NCBI GenBank assembly: GCA_009746045.1
Contig: RPFO01000165.1
Span: 2,707,021 to 2,771,020 of the forward strand
From: Mesostigma viride
Lineage: Eukaryota > Streptophyta > Mesostigmatophyceae > Mesostigmatales > Mesostigmataceae
Length of the DNA: 64,000 bases
Direction of reading: 5' to 3'
The position numbers and the translations under genes were made by a program. The notes under the pieces are model-generated. The model did not search any database. It saw only the letters and a program-made list of their open reading frames with translations, and was not told the DNA's origin. Shown piece after piece: positions 46,886 to 56,387 of the stretch (position 1 is the stretch's first letter; every line of letters starts with the position of its first letter).

Positions 46886-47721
46886 TTAGTTCTCCAGTCG
46901 CGCCACGGACAACTGAGCGGACACGGCGATACCCGTGCCCGTGTAGTCCGACAATTGAAGATATATGACATCGGCGGCACTGACTGTGAAAGGGGTCACG
47001 CTCTTCTTAACCCAGGCGCCCCTCGCCGACCCCTGAGGCCCCAACACGTCCACCTGGGGCATGTCGCCGGTAGAGAGCGTCGCCAGGGTGGTGCCGTCAA
47101 ACTTTTTCACCAGCACCGTGAAGGCGTGCGTGGCGGCGTTGGGGAGGTTGAAGGCGCTCACACACAGCGTATCAACGTCGATGGTGTAGGGCAGAGAGGG
47201 CGCAAACGGGATCCCCGCTCCCGTAACCATATAGACAGGGGTTCCCGACATGTTCCCGTTGTAATGGAACACCTCGGTCCAGTAGGCCGTCTTTAGCGTC
47301 TTGTTCGTCCAGACGGTGCCATTCCACGCGAGGATCTGACCGCCGGCGGGCGTGCCCGTGTACTCCACATCCGTGGCGTCGTTCAGACTGGCCGGGGCGA
47401 TGGCCACCTGGTCCGCGTACGCCTTGGTGACCGCATCGTTGTCGCCGGAGGGGGCGGCCCCCAACACGACCTTCCGGTGACGAGGAGGTCGCCCGCGACC
47501 TGCATGTCGTCGTTCATCAGCCAGTAGGGGCTGACGGATGGCGCCTTGGGCCCCTGGTCGTCCTCCCTGTACATCATCGCGTCCTGGGTCGCGCCGTCCG
47601 CCTTCCGGAACCGCATGGACAACTCGTCATCGTGCGTCCTTATCTCGAAGTCCCCGATGTCTCCTCCGTCGCTCTGGATCACCACCGAGGAGGTGCGCAC
47701 CGTTCCGGTGAGCTGGACCAT
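46886..47721 (-). CDS. Phage tail-fibre-like virion protein, one frameshift
   Basis: About 278 residues. The first part has DIGDFEIRTHDDELSMRF and MNDDMQVAGDLLVTG. After a shift at about 47465-47475 comes GDNDAVTKAYADQ, the repeat hallmark of phage tail fibres, followed by a beta-rich domain. It lies between two larger fibre-like genes on the same strand, so the three probably make one surface structure. Confidence 0.65.
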
Positions 47722-47749
47722 TTCCTTATCCTATCACGGGTAGATATTT

Positions 47750-49431
47750 TCAGTTCAGGGTCCGCATGATGACGTCCGCGGCGGCGTCCGCGATCGAGCC
47801 CATGTCGTTCGACCCCGTCACGGTACACGGCGCGGGGTCGTGGAATACGCGACTGGTGGAGTTGGAGCCGCGCACCTTCACGACCTCGAGGCTCTCGTCG
47901 TCGGCGATGCGGAAACCGTACGTGACGGTCTTGGGCTCCGCGTACATCTCCCGCCACCCGTACAGCAAGGTGTTGGCATCCGTGACAGCCACCCCGTCGA
48001 TGATTCGCAGGTCGTCGAACCCGACGGCCCCCCGCTGGCACCGTGGAGCAGCGACAGTGTCTGGCTTCCCGTCAGCGTGACGGTCTGCGGCGACACCGCC
48101 TGCACCCCGTTGACGTAGACGCTGGCCGAGGTGCCAGCGATGACCAGGGCCGCCACGAGCGGGTCCGCTCCGACCACCGCGGTGCTCGATACCGACCCGC
48201 CGCTGTGTTTGAGCGCGACGTGCCCGTTGTTGAGCAGAACGATGCCGACGTCCCCGCTGAAAATGATGTCCTGTTCCCCGCTCACCGCCGACATGTCCGT
48301 TTGGGGAATCACCTTCACGACGACGGTGTACGTCGCGGCGAGGGTCAGGTTGTCGACGGACGCGGTCCCGCTCACGATCAACATCCCGTTGTCCCAGGTG
48401 ATGCCGCTCAGCAGATCGAAAGACCTGGCCCCGACGTTGCTGACGTCGGACCCGCCGGTGAACTCCCACCGGTAGGTGTCCGCCCCGCTCACGAGCTGGG
48501 AGAGCAGCACCTCGGTCCCCGGCGCCTTCCTATCAGCCTGCGCGATGGTGCGAGAGATCATGAACTGGCCGCCCTCGAGGTGCCAATACGACCCGGTGTA
48601 CCCCCCCTTGTCCTGGTTGGTCTCGGCCGTCCCCATGTTCCATGTGAGGGCTCGCGGGCCGTACGCGGCGTTGCCGGCCACGATGAGGCCGGCGCCGTCG
48701 CCCTTCACGTTATCGACGGCACCGTCCGCGAGAGTGATGGTCTTGTCGTCCACTTGCAGGTTGGTGGTCATGGTGTCGACGCTGTTCAGCACCCCGTCCA
48801 CCTGCAGCTCGCCCACGATCCGGACCACGCCGCTCCCTGGGGCGATCTGCAGGTCGGTGTCGACGGGCGTGGTGATAACTCCCGTGTGCAAGTACAGGTC
48901 TTTGTCGACGCGGACGTCCACGGCCGCGCCTAGATGCAACGAATCCGCGTTGCTGGTCAGCGTGTCCGCAAAAACGGCGACGTCGCATACTTGGACGATG
49001 CCCGTCTGGGACGACAGAGTGAGCGCCCCCGTGGTGGTGTTCACGGCGCCGTCCGCGAAGGTGACGTTCTCCACCCGCACGGCGTTGTCGGGGGCCGTGA
49101 GGGAGAGCGGGCCCGTGACGCTGCTGATTGTACTGCCGGATACCGTGACGTCCCCCACTCGCACGTTCGTCTCCCCGTCGATCGTCAACGTCCCGGGGGC
49201 GCTGATGGTGCTGTTTTGGAACGTGAAGCTCCCGAGGTCCACGGACGTGTCGTTCACGGAGAGGGTGCCCACTACCTGGACGTTCCCTACGGTGGGCTGT
49301 AGAATGATGTTGGTGCCGGTGAGCGTGAGGTCCTTGTTGGTGGCGCTGGCTTCCGTGTCCCCCGCCACCTCGTTGGCGACGATGCGCTTCACCTTGGTGG
49401 TCCCCAGGTTCTCGCACAAGTAGGTCGTCAT
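47750..49431 (-). CDS. Beta-rich fibre protein, one frameshift
   Basis: The 560-residue product starts with a short head, then repeated strands of the type LTLTGTNIILQPTVGNVQVVGTL, as in phage-like beta-helical fibres, and has a globular lectin-like part with FDLLSGITWDNGMLIVSG. The frame breaks at C6 (48028-48033), and the C-terminal part (VGFDDLRIIDG...MRTLN) ends at 47750. It is the first gene of a three-gene fibre cluster. Confidence 0.7.
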
Positions 49432-49474
49432 GGCGGCTGCTAGTCATACTAGTGCGAGGAAAAAAAGGGGCCGT

Positions 49475-50067
49475 TTATACCACACTCACGTTCTGCGTGG
49501 TCACGGAGCAGGTGCAGATGGGCGCGTTCCTCTCGAGCGCCATGTAGGGGCGCCTGCACACGCGGCACGTGGGGTATGCGTGCCCGGCCACGGGGGCATT
49601 CTCTTCGGCGCACAGGATCTCGATCCACGTCGCCTTTGGGACCCGCGACATGGCGATGACCTCGTTCCTGCACGTGTGGACCACCTTGGTGGGCGTCTTT
49701 CCATCGTCGAGCGTCTTAATCATGAGCGCGCTCCCGTGGATCGGCTCCCCCAGTATCTGTGTGGCGAGACGGTTGTGCTTGCGCGGCTCCGACCCACCCA
49801 CGTACACGCCTACGGCCTTGCCCCACGTCTCCTTGCGCCTCGGACGGACGATGTCCATCAACTTGGGGGGGCTTTGCCACCCAACAGCTTCCACACCTCG
49901 TGGTAGGAGAAGTCGGGGGGGAACCTGACGATCATGGCGGCGTTTCCGAACTCGGGGTCGACCAGTATGGCATTGGGGACATCCTCCTCGGCGGCCGCGG
50001 CTCCGTGCCCGTGGTTTGTGGCCCACTGTTCCATGTGCGACCAGAGCGCGCTCCCGAAAATATCCAT
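49475..50067 (-). CDS. Protein with C-terminal Cys cluster, one frameshift
   Basis: The N-terminal frame (from 50067) ends at G7 (49865-49871). One more base joins it to a second frame containing KLMDIVRPRRKETWG and ending with CRVCRRPYMALER...CTC, which could bind zinc. About 198 residues. It is divergent from the gene at 50094 across 26 bp. No family is recognised. Confidence 0.55.
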
Positions 50068-50093
50068 GTGTGCTATCTAGTGAGGGTGGCGAA

Positions 50094-50524
50094 ATGAACC
50101 GCAGCAGGGGCGTGATCACCGCCGACCGAGCCTACAACATGTCTCGAGAATCCGCGCGGGGTAGCCGCATCACGGAGGACCGCATCATGCACACCGTGGA
50201 GACGGTGATCGAGTCGAGCGCGCGCCAGGGGCGGCAGTTCGCCTTCTACACGGTGCCGCTGTACCAGTTCGGGCTGCCCATCTACAAGGCCTCGGAGGTG
50301 GTGAAGCACGTCGGACGGCGGCTGACCCATCGCGGGTTCCGCGTCAAGCAGGTGGGGGAGAACATGGTGTACATCGAGTGGGGGCCGAATGGGGGGGAGA
50401 GCAAACCCAAGGCCCCGCCCCCCGCCAACGGAACCAAGGGGGGACGAACGCGAGGGATTCGATACGCCGCCTGGCGCTCACCCTGCAACGGACCCGCGAG
50501 CGGTGTGGATCAGCCACAAGATGA
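50094..50524 (+). CDS. Conserved small giant-virus protein, one frameshift
   Basis: The protein of about 143 residues has DRIMHTVETVIESSARQG, FYTVPLYQFGLPIY and FRVKQVGENMVYIEW, a pattern I associate with small conserved Nucleocytoviricota proteins (helix, then a VP-x-x-x-x-G-x-P-Y turn and a final beta strand). At G7 (50391-50397) one more base leads to a basic tail ending at 50524. Without it, the frame runs on antisense to the next gene. Confidence 0.55.
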
Positions 50525-50756
50525 GCAGGCCGAGGAGCGCGTCGCTCACGACGGCTTCCATGTCGCAGTCCGCGACGTGGGGCAAGCCCAGTGCCGCGAA
50601 GACGGCGCGCGCGTGCTGGGCCAGCATGCCGCCTCGTCCGTACGTCACGGGACTGGGCTGTTGCGCGCCGCGGAACGGCCTGACCCCCGCCCACGCGGTG
50701 GACTGTTGTGGCGAGGCGAACGACCAGCTGGGATGGGCGAGTCTGAGGGATGTCAT
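50478..50756 (-). CDS. Small membrane protein
   Basis: The 92-residue product has a C-terminal hydrophobic helix (DALLGLLILWLIHTA). It lies directly downstream of the zinc-motif gene on the same strand and overlaps the 3' end of the gene at 50094 by 47 bp. Function unknown. Confidence 0.5.
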   Translation of the reverse strand: MTSLRLAHPSWSFASPQQSTAWAGVRPFRGAQQPSPVTYGRGGMLAQHARAVFAALGLPHVADCDMEAVVSDALLGLLILWLIHTARGSVAG

Positions 50757-50800
50757 GAGTGCGCTTATTACTATTGTGGCGATTAAATATCCGCGGCGTC

Positions 50801-51612
50801 TCAGTTGTACCGTCGGTCACTCAGGCTATCATATCTCCTCGCTCTCATCACGTGCTCACTCTGGTCGCCTTCATCACCCGACTCGGCGGACAAGTACGCC
50901 TCATCCGACTCGGCCGACACATACTCGTACCCCGTAGCCGGCTCGAGCACTCCCGCCTTACGAAACTCTTCCACAGAATAGGCGGTCTTGTACCTCTTCG
51001 GCGGCCTCCTGGGATAGACTTCTCCTCTCCACCCCCTTGCCTTGTCCAAGTATAGCTGGGTCTGGTAGTTCTGTTCGCGCACATTTTCCTTATCGACTTC
51101 TTTTTTCCCAAGACGCAAGACATCTCGGATAACCGGGGTTTCGCCCTTCTTTGCCTTGGACAGATTGTGCTGATGAGCCCCGCCATACCCACCAAAACTC
51201 CCAGGGGAGGGGTCCCATTCCGCGTGACGGGTGTGTTTGTCCTCCATATCGTTGTCGTCACCCATAATCCCCTCGTTAACAGTGTCTCGTGCAATCGAAT
51301 CAGGGAAAGGATAACGATTAATAATGGGATCGTTCCTGAGTTGCCATCCACGTCCCGTTTCTATTGTACCCGCCCTTTCACGTTCTATCTGTCTCCATTC
51401 TTCTTCCTCCTGTTCCTCTTTCTCTCTGCTTCTCTCCGTCTCGCCCGTCTTTCTCTATCTAATATTATCCTTGCTCGGATAATGCTGTTTCGCGCTTTCA
51501 TTGTGTGCGTTCGAGACTGCCCGCCACTCCTATGGCGACCACAGTATTGGCTGCCCACAACCGCCGGGTTCTTGCATCTTTGGCGCTGTCTAGTGAGAGA
51601 CTTGCACTTCAT
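50801..51612 (-). CDS. Zinc-motif protein with HTMKAR module, one frameshift
   Basis: From the ATG at 51612 the N-terminus carries the Cys/His motif (KCKSLTRQRQRC, then CGRH) and HTMKARNSIIRAR, then a long Arg/Glu helix. Within about 51380-51480 the frame shifts to one that reads through EEWRQIERERAGTIET and on to 50801. The C-terminus contains EHVMRARRYDSL, a second H-x-MRA word. About 270 residues in total. Confidence 0.6.
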
Positions 51613-51778
51613 GGGAGTCAATTACAGTTGCGTGATATAAAAAAAAGCATCTTTATTCATCTTGGATCGGAGTAGTATTGCATAGGAAACACAAGGACCA
51701 CAGCAAACATCCAATTGTGGCATGCACGCCAACCACCAACCGGCCACGCGGGCACGGTGATAAACACAAAGGCGCCTC

Positions 51779-54148
51779 TCACACGCCGCCCGCCTCCTCC
51801 TCGTCAAAGTTGAAGTCCACGCCGTAGAGCCAGATGGCCCGCTTGCGAGTGTTGGAGTTGCGCGGGTAGTTCTTCCAGGTCCTGTCCTTGACCACGCGGA
51901 TGTTGAACTCCGCGAAGATGTACTTGTAGTAGTCCTCGTCCATGTTGGTCTTGCGCTTGTCCCGCGCCCCCGCCCACTCGGTGAACTTCTTCTCGAACAG
52001 GTCCCAGGGCATGTAGCACTCCTCCCCGCGCTCGACCCAGGACACGGAGTTGAGGAAGGTGATGAGCAGGCTGGAGCTCTCGGCGGCCTGCCTGCGCCAC
52101 TCGGTGAACTGGGGGTCGATGTACTTGTGCACCGACCGGCTGCCGACGGCCCGCACCAGCGCCCTGTACGCGCGGTTGCCCTTCACGATGATGGCCGCGA
52201 CGTTGGCCTTCATCCGGTGGGCCAGCGTGGCGTCGGGCTCCTCGGGCTTCTTGTCGAACGGGAAGAGCACGAGGCGGCGGCTGATCTGGCTGGCGTTGTC
52301 CGAGGTCCAGAACATCTTGTTCCCGGCGGCCAGCAGGGGGGGGCGCCAGTCCTCGGTGATGGGGTCGCCGTGCTTGACGGCCATGGAGATGCGCTCCCCG
52401 CTGACCATGGACAGCCAGTCGCTCTGGGTGAGCTTGAACCGCTCGTCGATCTCCACGGTGATGTTGGCGTACTTGTCCTTGAGCTTGGACAGTCCGAACA
52501 TGCTCTCGATGTTGTTGGACAGCACGCCCACCTCCGGCCCGTAGATGAGGTTCATGATGTTGATGAGCGTGGACTTGCCCGACCCCGCCATGCCCTTGAG
52601 GAAGACCATGACCTCGAACATGTCCAGCTCCTTGAGGTTGTAGAGCATGCGACCGATCGCGAGTGCCCAGAAGGTCTTCTGCACGTTGCGCGAGTAGCCC
52701 TGGAACTCCAGTACGGTGGACACCGGCTCGCAGGGGATGTCGACCCACTCTCCGTCCTCGAACTCGCCCCGGAACGCGCCCTCCTCGAAGAACTCGGGGG
52801 GCACATGGGCATCCGGAAAGTACCGGCACGCCCCCACGTCGCTGGGGAGCTTGCGCGGGCCGTCGTAGGGGAAGAACTCGTCCGTGTCGGCGCGGTATAT
52901 GCCGTTGCGGAAGGCGAACACGTGGCGGTCCTTGGGGCGGACGGGGAAGGCGGCCGGCGCCGACTCCATGATGTGCTCGGTGGCCTTCTTGCACGTGCTG
53001 CCATCCCTCTGGCAGATCTTCCACGGGATGGGGTACTCCGGACTGGTCATCTCGCGCACCCACTTCTTGATGGTGGTTACCTTCTTCCAGTAGTGGGTGT
53101 CGTGGCCCTCGGGCGTGAACTCGCGGACGTAGACCCCGTCGTCGCTGTCCTCCTCCCCCTTCCTGTAGCCCATGTGGTGCCAGTGTGCTGTGAGGATGAC
53201 CATGAGCCTGTGCAGATCGTTGAGCTCGGCGCTCCCGTGGGAGAGCCGCACGATCAGCTTGGAGAGGAGCAGGCTCTCCCTCTCCCTCTGGGGCAGCCGG
53301 GCCTCGAGGATGCAGCAGACCGCCTCACGCATGGTGAAGACGCGCCCCACGGCATCGGTGACATCACCCACGAGTTCGGTGGGTCCCACCTCCTCCATCT
53401 GCGCGACGAGGCCGTGCAGCCTTGACATGACCGCCAGGTTGCTCTTGTTGAGGGCCTCGTAGACGAGCGGGACGGAGTCGCAGCAGTTCACGTACTTCCA
53501 GCAGGTGGCGTGGCGCGCGTCGTCGTCCTCGTCGCCGAAGGGGTTGAGCTCTGGCTTGTACAGCTTGAAGATGTCCTCCATGATGCACGCGGGGTGGGCC
53601 TCCACGATGCCGACCTTGAGCATGCGCGCGATTTCCATGATCCGCTCCTCCGAGAAGGTCTTGCAGTCGGTGATGAAGGTGATCATCCCCTCCGGGTCGG
53701 CCAGAAGGTTCCTGAAGGCCTTCAGGTCGTCGTATCCCGCCGGCTGCGACCCAATACTAGGAGCTCCAGCTGCTCCATCCACTCCACCATCACCAGCAGC
53801 CTCCTCCTCCTCCTCCTCCTCCTCTGGAGGTGGTGTGGGGCCCTCCTCCTCCTCCTCCATATCCTCCTCCTCCTCATCATCATCATCTGGGAACACAGTG
53901 GCAGGGTTGGGCATGACAGGAGGGTGGTCCACATGCTGATCATCAATAAATCCCCTGTCTTGCGAGTTTTCCGGCGAAAAATCCTCACTCTCCTCCCCTC
54001 CCTTGTTGCCCTCCTCATCAGATGACTCCTCAGCAGCATCATCCACAAACTTTGACTTTTTGGATGCCCTGCCCTCCATGGTGGGGGAGGAGGGGCTGTC
54101 ACCTGCACCCCTGGATTGGTGATGTGACAGCTTCTTCTTTCCAGCCAT
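51779..54148 (-). CDS. D5-like SF3 helicase
   Basis: The intact 789-residue protein has a ~150-residue acidic, low-complexity N-terminus (Glu and Asp runs), a D5-type middle region and an SF3 helicase core: Walker A GMAGSGKST (about residue 515), Walker B ITVEIDER, and PPLLAAGNKMFWTSDNASQISRR with motif C and the arginine finger. It is the replicative helicase hallmark of Nucleocytoviricota. The primase activity is encoded separately at 29387-30877. The first ~400 bp are CpG-poor, unlike the rest. It is divergent from 54758 across a repeat-rich region. Confidence 0.9.
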   Translation of the reverse strand: MAGKKKLSHHQSRGAGDSPSSPTMEGRASKKSKFVDDAAEESSDEEGNKGGEESEDFSPENSQDRGFIDDQHVDHPPVMPNPATVFPDDDDEEEEDMEEEEEGPTPPPEEEEEEEEAAGDGGVDGAAGAPSIGSQPAGYDDLKAFRNLLADPEGMITFITDCKTFSEERIMEIARMLKVGIVEAHPACIMEDIFKLYKPELNPFGDEDDDARHATCWKYVNCCDSVPLVYEALNKSNLAVMSRLHGLVAQMEEVGPTELVGDVTDAVGRVFTMREAVCCILEARLPQRERESLLLSKLIVRLSHGSAELNDLHRLMVILTAHWHHMGYRKGEEDSDDGVYVREFTPEGHDTHYWKKVTTIKKWVREMTSPEYPIPWKICQRDGSTCKKATEHIMESAPAAFPVRPKDRHVFAFRNGIYRADTDEFFPYDGPRKLPSDVGACRYFPDAHVPPEFFEEGAFRGEFEDGEWVDIPCEPVSTVLEFQGYSRNVQKTFWALAIGRMLYNLKELDMFEVMVFLKGMAGSGKSTLINIMNLIYGPEVGVLSNNIESMFGLSKLKDKYANITVEIDERFKLTQSDWLSMVSGERISMAVKHGDPITEDWRPPLLAAGNKMFWTSDNASQISRRLVLFPFDKKPEEPDATLAHRMKANVAAIIVKGNRAYRALVRAVGSRSVHKYIDPQFTEWRRQAAESSSLLITFLNSVSWVERGEECYMPWDLFEKKFTEWAGARDKRKTNMDEDYYKYIFAEFNIRVVKDRTWKNYPRNSNTRKRAIWLYGVDFNFDEEEAGGV

Positions 54149-54757
54149 GGTTTTCTATGTAGTGGACACAGAAAAACCTGGCCCTTTTAGTCGAACACCG
54201 GCCGAGATGCGAAAATCACATGGTAACAAGGTGCATTCTTGCCACTGGTTGGGAGGTGCCATGAGGCTTTCAGCTTGTGAGAGATGGCCAGGTGGGGGGC
54301 AAATTTCCCATAAATCCTCGTAGCTCCGGCGTGAACGCGGTATCCTGCCGGTTGTGCGGGGGTGGCCGCGCGCAAACGGCGCAAATCCCGCCACAGCGCC
54401 TCGTTTGTGGCCCAGATTTGCCGGCGAACTCGCGGGAAACTTTCGGTAACCGCCGGCACCGCGGCACGCGTTCCGGACTGGCGGGAAACTTGAGGGAACT
54501 CCGACGCCGCGCCCCATGCATGCACGCACCGTGCTGTCGGCCAACTTCTGGTAACTCCACGGGACTGCCCCCCGCGCCACGGAATCCTGGCAGAATTTTA
54601 ATAACTCCCCGGCAAAGGCCCGATAGCCATGGAGTCTCGGCCGACTTTTCGTAACCTGCCGCCGACCCTGCATTTTTCTGATAACCGCCGCGTCTCTCCC
54701 GCGCCTGCCGCTAACGCCGGCAACATGAAAAAAAGTATGCCCCCTACTATAGATGCC
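54149..54757. repeat. Intergenic region with ~50-bp spaced degenerate repeats
   Basis: No gene. The word (A/T)TTTT-x(1-3)-TAAC-(T/C)-CC in variants occurs near 54441, 54489, 54543, 54594, 54644 and 54674, mostly 48-54 bp apart, with GCCGGC and CGCG words between. It separates the divergent D5 helicase and 54758 genes, so it may hold promoters or replication signals. Confidence 0.5.
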
Positions 54758-55081
54758 ATGGACAAGGCTTTTGCCACAGATTCACTCACCTCAGCTACCT
54801 TCCTATTTTCCCAGCTGCTACCCTTTGTGTTGCTCTCAGATTTTAAGGCTGACAGCACCCCAGTGAAGGCCTTGGTCATTTTCTCAGGTGCCCACAGAGC
54901 CACATCCAAGCTTGACATAGCAGTGCTGGTGACTGGGGTGTATTTCCTTGTGCTATCCATCCTTCCTGACCTGGTAGCAGCAGCTGGCAAGGATGCAGCA
55001 TCCAAGCAAGGGGGGGAGGCAGCAGGAAGTGGCAGAGGCAGGGAAGAGGCTAGAAGATCTTCCACAAGAAGTGCTCAATGA
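54758..55081 (+). CDS. Two-pass membrane protein in a CpG-free tract
   Basis: The 107-residue product has hydrophobic stretches near residues 11-27 and 46-70 and an Ala/Gly/Arg-rich tail. CTACTATAG lies 4 bp before this ATG, which I prefer over in-frame upstream ATGs. I see no CpG in the gene, although GC is not low. Its 3' end overlaps the next gene by 89 bp in another frame. Confidence 0.55.
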   Translation: MDKAFATDSLTSATFLFSQLLPFVLLSDFKADSTPVKALVIFSGAHRATSKLDIAVLVTGVYFLVLSILPDLVAAAGKDAASKQGGEAAGSGRGREEARRSSTRSAQ

Positions 55082-55963
55082 TGTTCTCTCCAAGATGCCC
55101 CTGCAGGATGCTGCCATGACTATGGCACTCAACAAGGCCCTCTTCAAAGGGGTCGTGTCGGAGTTTTCGGCCGCGTTTCAGTTGATCAAGTGCATGTCTC
55201 ACCCGCTCATGGGGAGGGATGAGAGCAGTTTCAGGGCCTACCAGGGTGGGGTGGTGAGGCGTTTGAAGGAAACCATCAAGAGCGTGCTCCACCTGGCTGA
55301 GAGGAAGACCCCCACCTCTTTCCTGGTCAACGACAGGAGATTCATCCGCGTGGAGAAGGCCTTTCTGGAGCTGAAGAGTGTCCTGGAGTGGATGTTTCCT
55401 TGCGGCCCGGGCGCCAACGAGGTCGCATTCACCCTCTTTGGCTCCAAGGGGAGTACCCACACCCTCACCCTCCCCACGCAGCTGGGCTGCTCCCCCCTCC
55501 CCTCGCGTGCCAGGGCGCCAACCAGCTCGCCACCATTCTGAACGCGGGGTTTCGCGCCAACAGGCGTGTGATCGCCCCTGTGGGGTACGGCTGCGTGTAC
55601 ATGCCCGCTCGGCTGATGGAGGATGCGAGCTCGCATCTCGGCCCTCTCATCATCTTGTTCTCTCTCGACAGCTTGGGAAACATGTGGGGGTTCAAGTACG
55701 ACTTCAAGCGATGGCGGTACACCCAGACCATCCTGGTGGCGATGAAGGATGGCACGGTGTACAAAACGGCCGGGTGGACGTCGGGCATGGAGAAACAGAT
55801 GGAGCGCATGGCCGCCAACCCGCGCGAGTGCCTCCACAGCTGGATGAGGAGCAACTGCTGCGTGTTCTGCCTACGCACGTTGACGTACATCTACGACGTG
55901 TTCCACGGGTTCGGCGGCAACTGCGGCAGGCGCTACGGGCTCGACGCGGTCATGGGCGAGTGA
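54993..55963 (+). CDS. F-box-like protein, one frameshift
   Basis: The N-terminus reads LEDLPQEVLNDVLSKMPLQDAAMTMALNKAL, a good match to an F-box helix set. After a globular region the frame shifts in C-rich sequence near 55490-55515 and continues as CQGANQLATILN through a Trp/Tyr-rich domain with CCVFC to 55963. About 323 residues. F-box proteins bring targets to host SCF ubiquitin ligases. CpG is absent until about 55150. Confidence 0.6.
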
Positions 55964-56174
55964 GGTATCGAGTGACGCGGGTGTCCACCTCCAGGAGCAG
56001 ATGGAGCAGCTCCCCGACGAGGAGTAGCAGTAGGAACTTGACGGCCATGTCGCGCAGGTTCACGGCCCTTCGTTTGTAGGCGCTGTACCCCGCGGCCACC
56101 GCTAGGGTGGCGAGGACGTCGAATAAGGCGATCCCAAACATACGTGCGGATCTCAACCAGGCGATTGTGTCCAT
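55950..56174 (-). CDS. Small two-pass membrane protein
   Basis: The 74-residue product has hydrophobic segments at about 12-30 and 44-61. It overlaps the stop of the F-box-like gene and the 3' end of its upstream neighbour. Function unknown. Confidence 0.55.
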   Translation of the reverse strand: MDTIAWLRSARMFGIALFDVLATLAVAAGYSAYKRRAVNLRDMAVKFLLLLLVGELLHLLLEVDTRVTRYLTRP

Positions 56175-56362
56175 GTCTGTTTGTCTTTAATGAGTGCATT
56201 TATTAATTTTGGAATGACAACTTGGTTTAATTCAAACACTTTGCACGAATCGGCAATCTCGTTTTCGCCCTCCAGGGCCTGTACCATCAACGCGATGTCT
56301 AGCGGACTCAGCGCATCGTTACGCGGAAGTACCCTCTTATCTCGCGAGACGCAGGCACCCAT
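56153..56362 (-). CDS. Small protein with MGACVS lipidation signal
   Basis: The 69-residue protein begins MGACVSRDKR, fitting the N-myristoylation pattern MG-x-x-x-S with Cys4 for palmitoylation and a basic patch, as in peripheral membrane proteins. The rest is helical. It overlaps the following gene by 22 bp on the same strand. Function unknown. Confidence 0.6.
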   Translation of the reverse strand: MGACVSRDKRVLPRNDALSPLDIALMVQALEGENEIADSCKVFELNQVVIPKLINALIKDKQTWTQSPG

Positions 56363-56387
56363 CTACCATATAGGAAAGCACGCAGAA

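Noticed and set aside
52127-53425. Long plus-strand ORF antisense to the D5 helicase
   Set aside because: The minus strand encodes clear SF3 motifs; the plus frame is a compositional shadow. The minus-strand ORF 51804-53063 is likewise a shadow.
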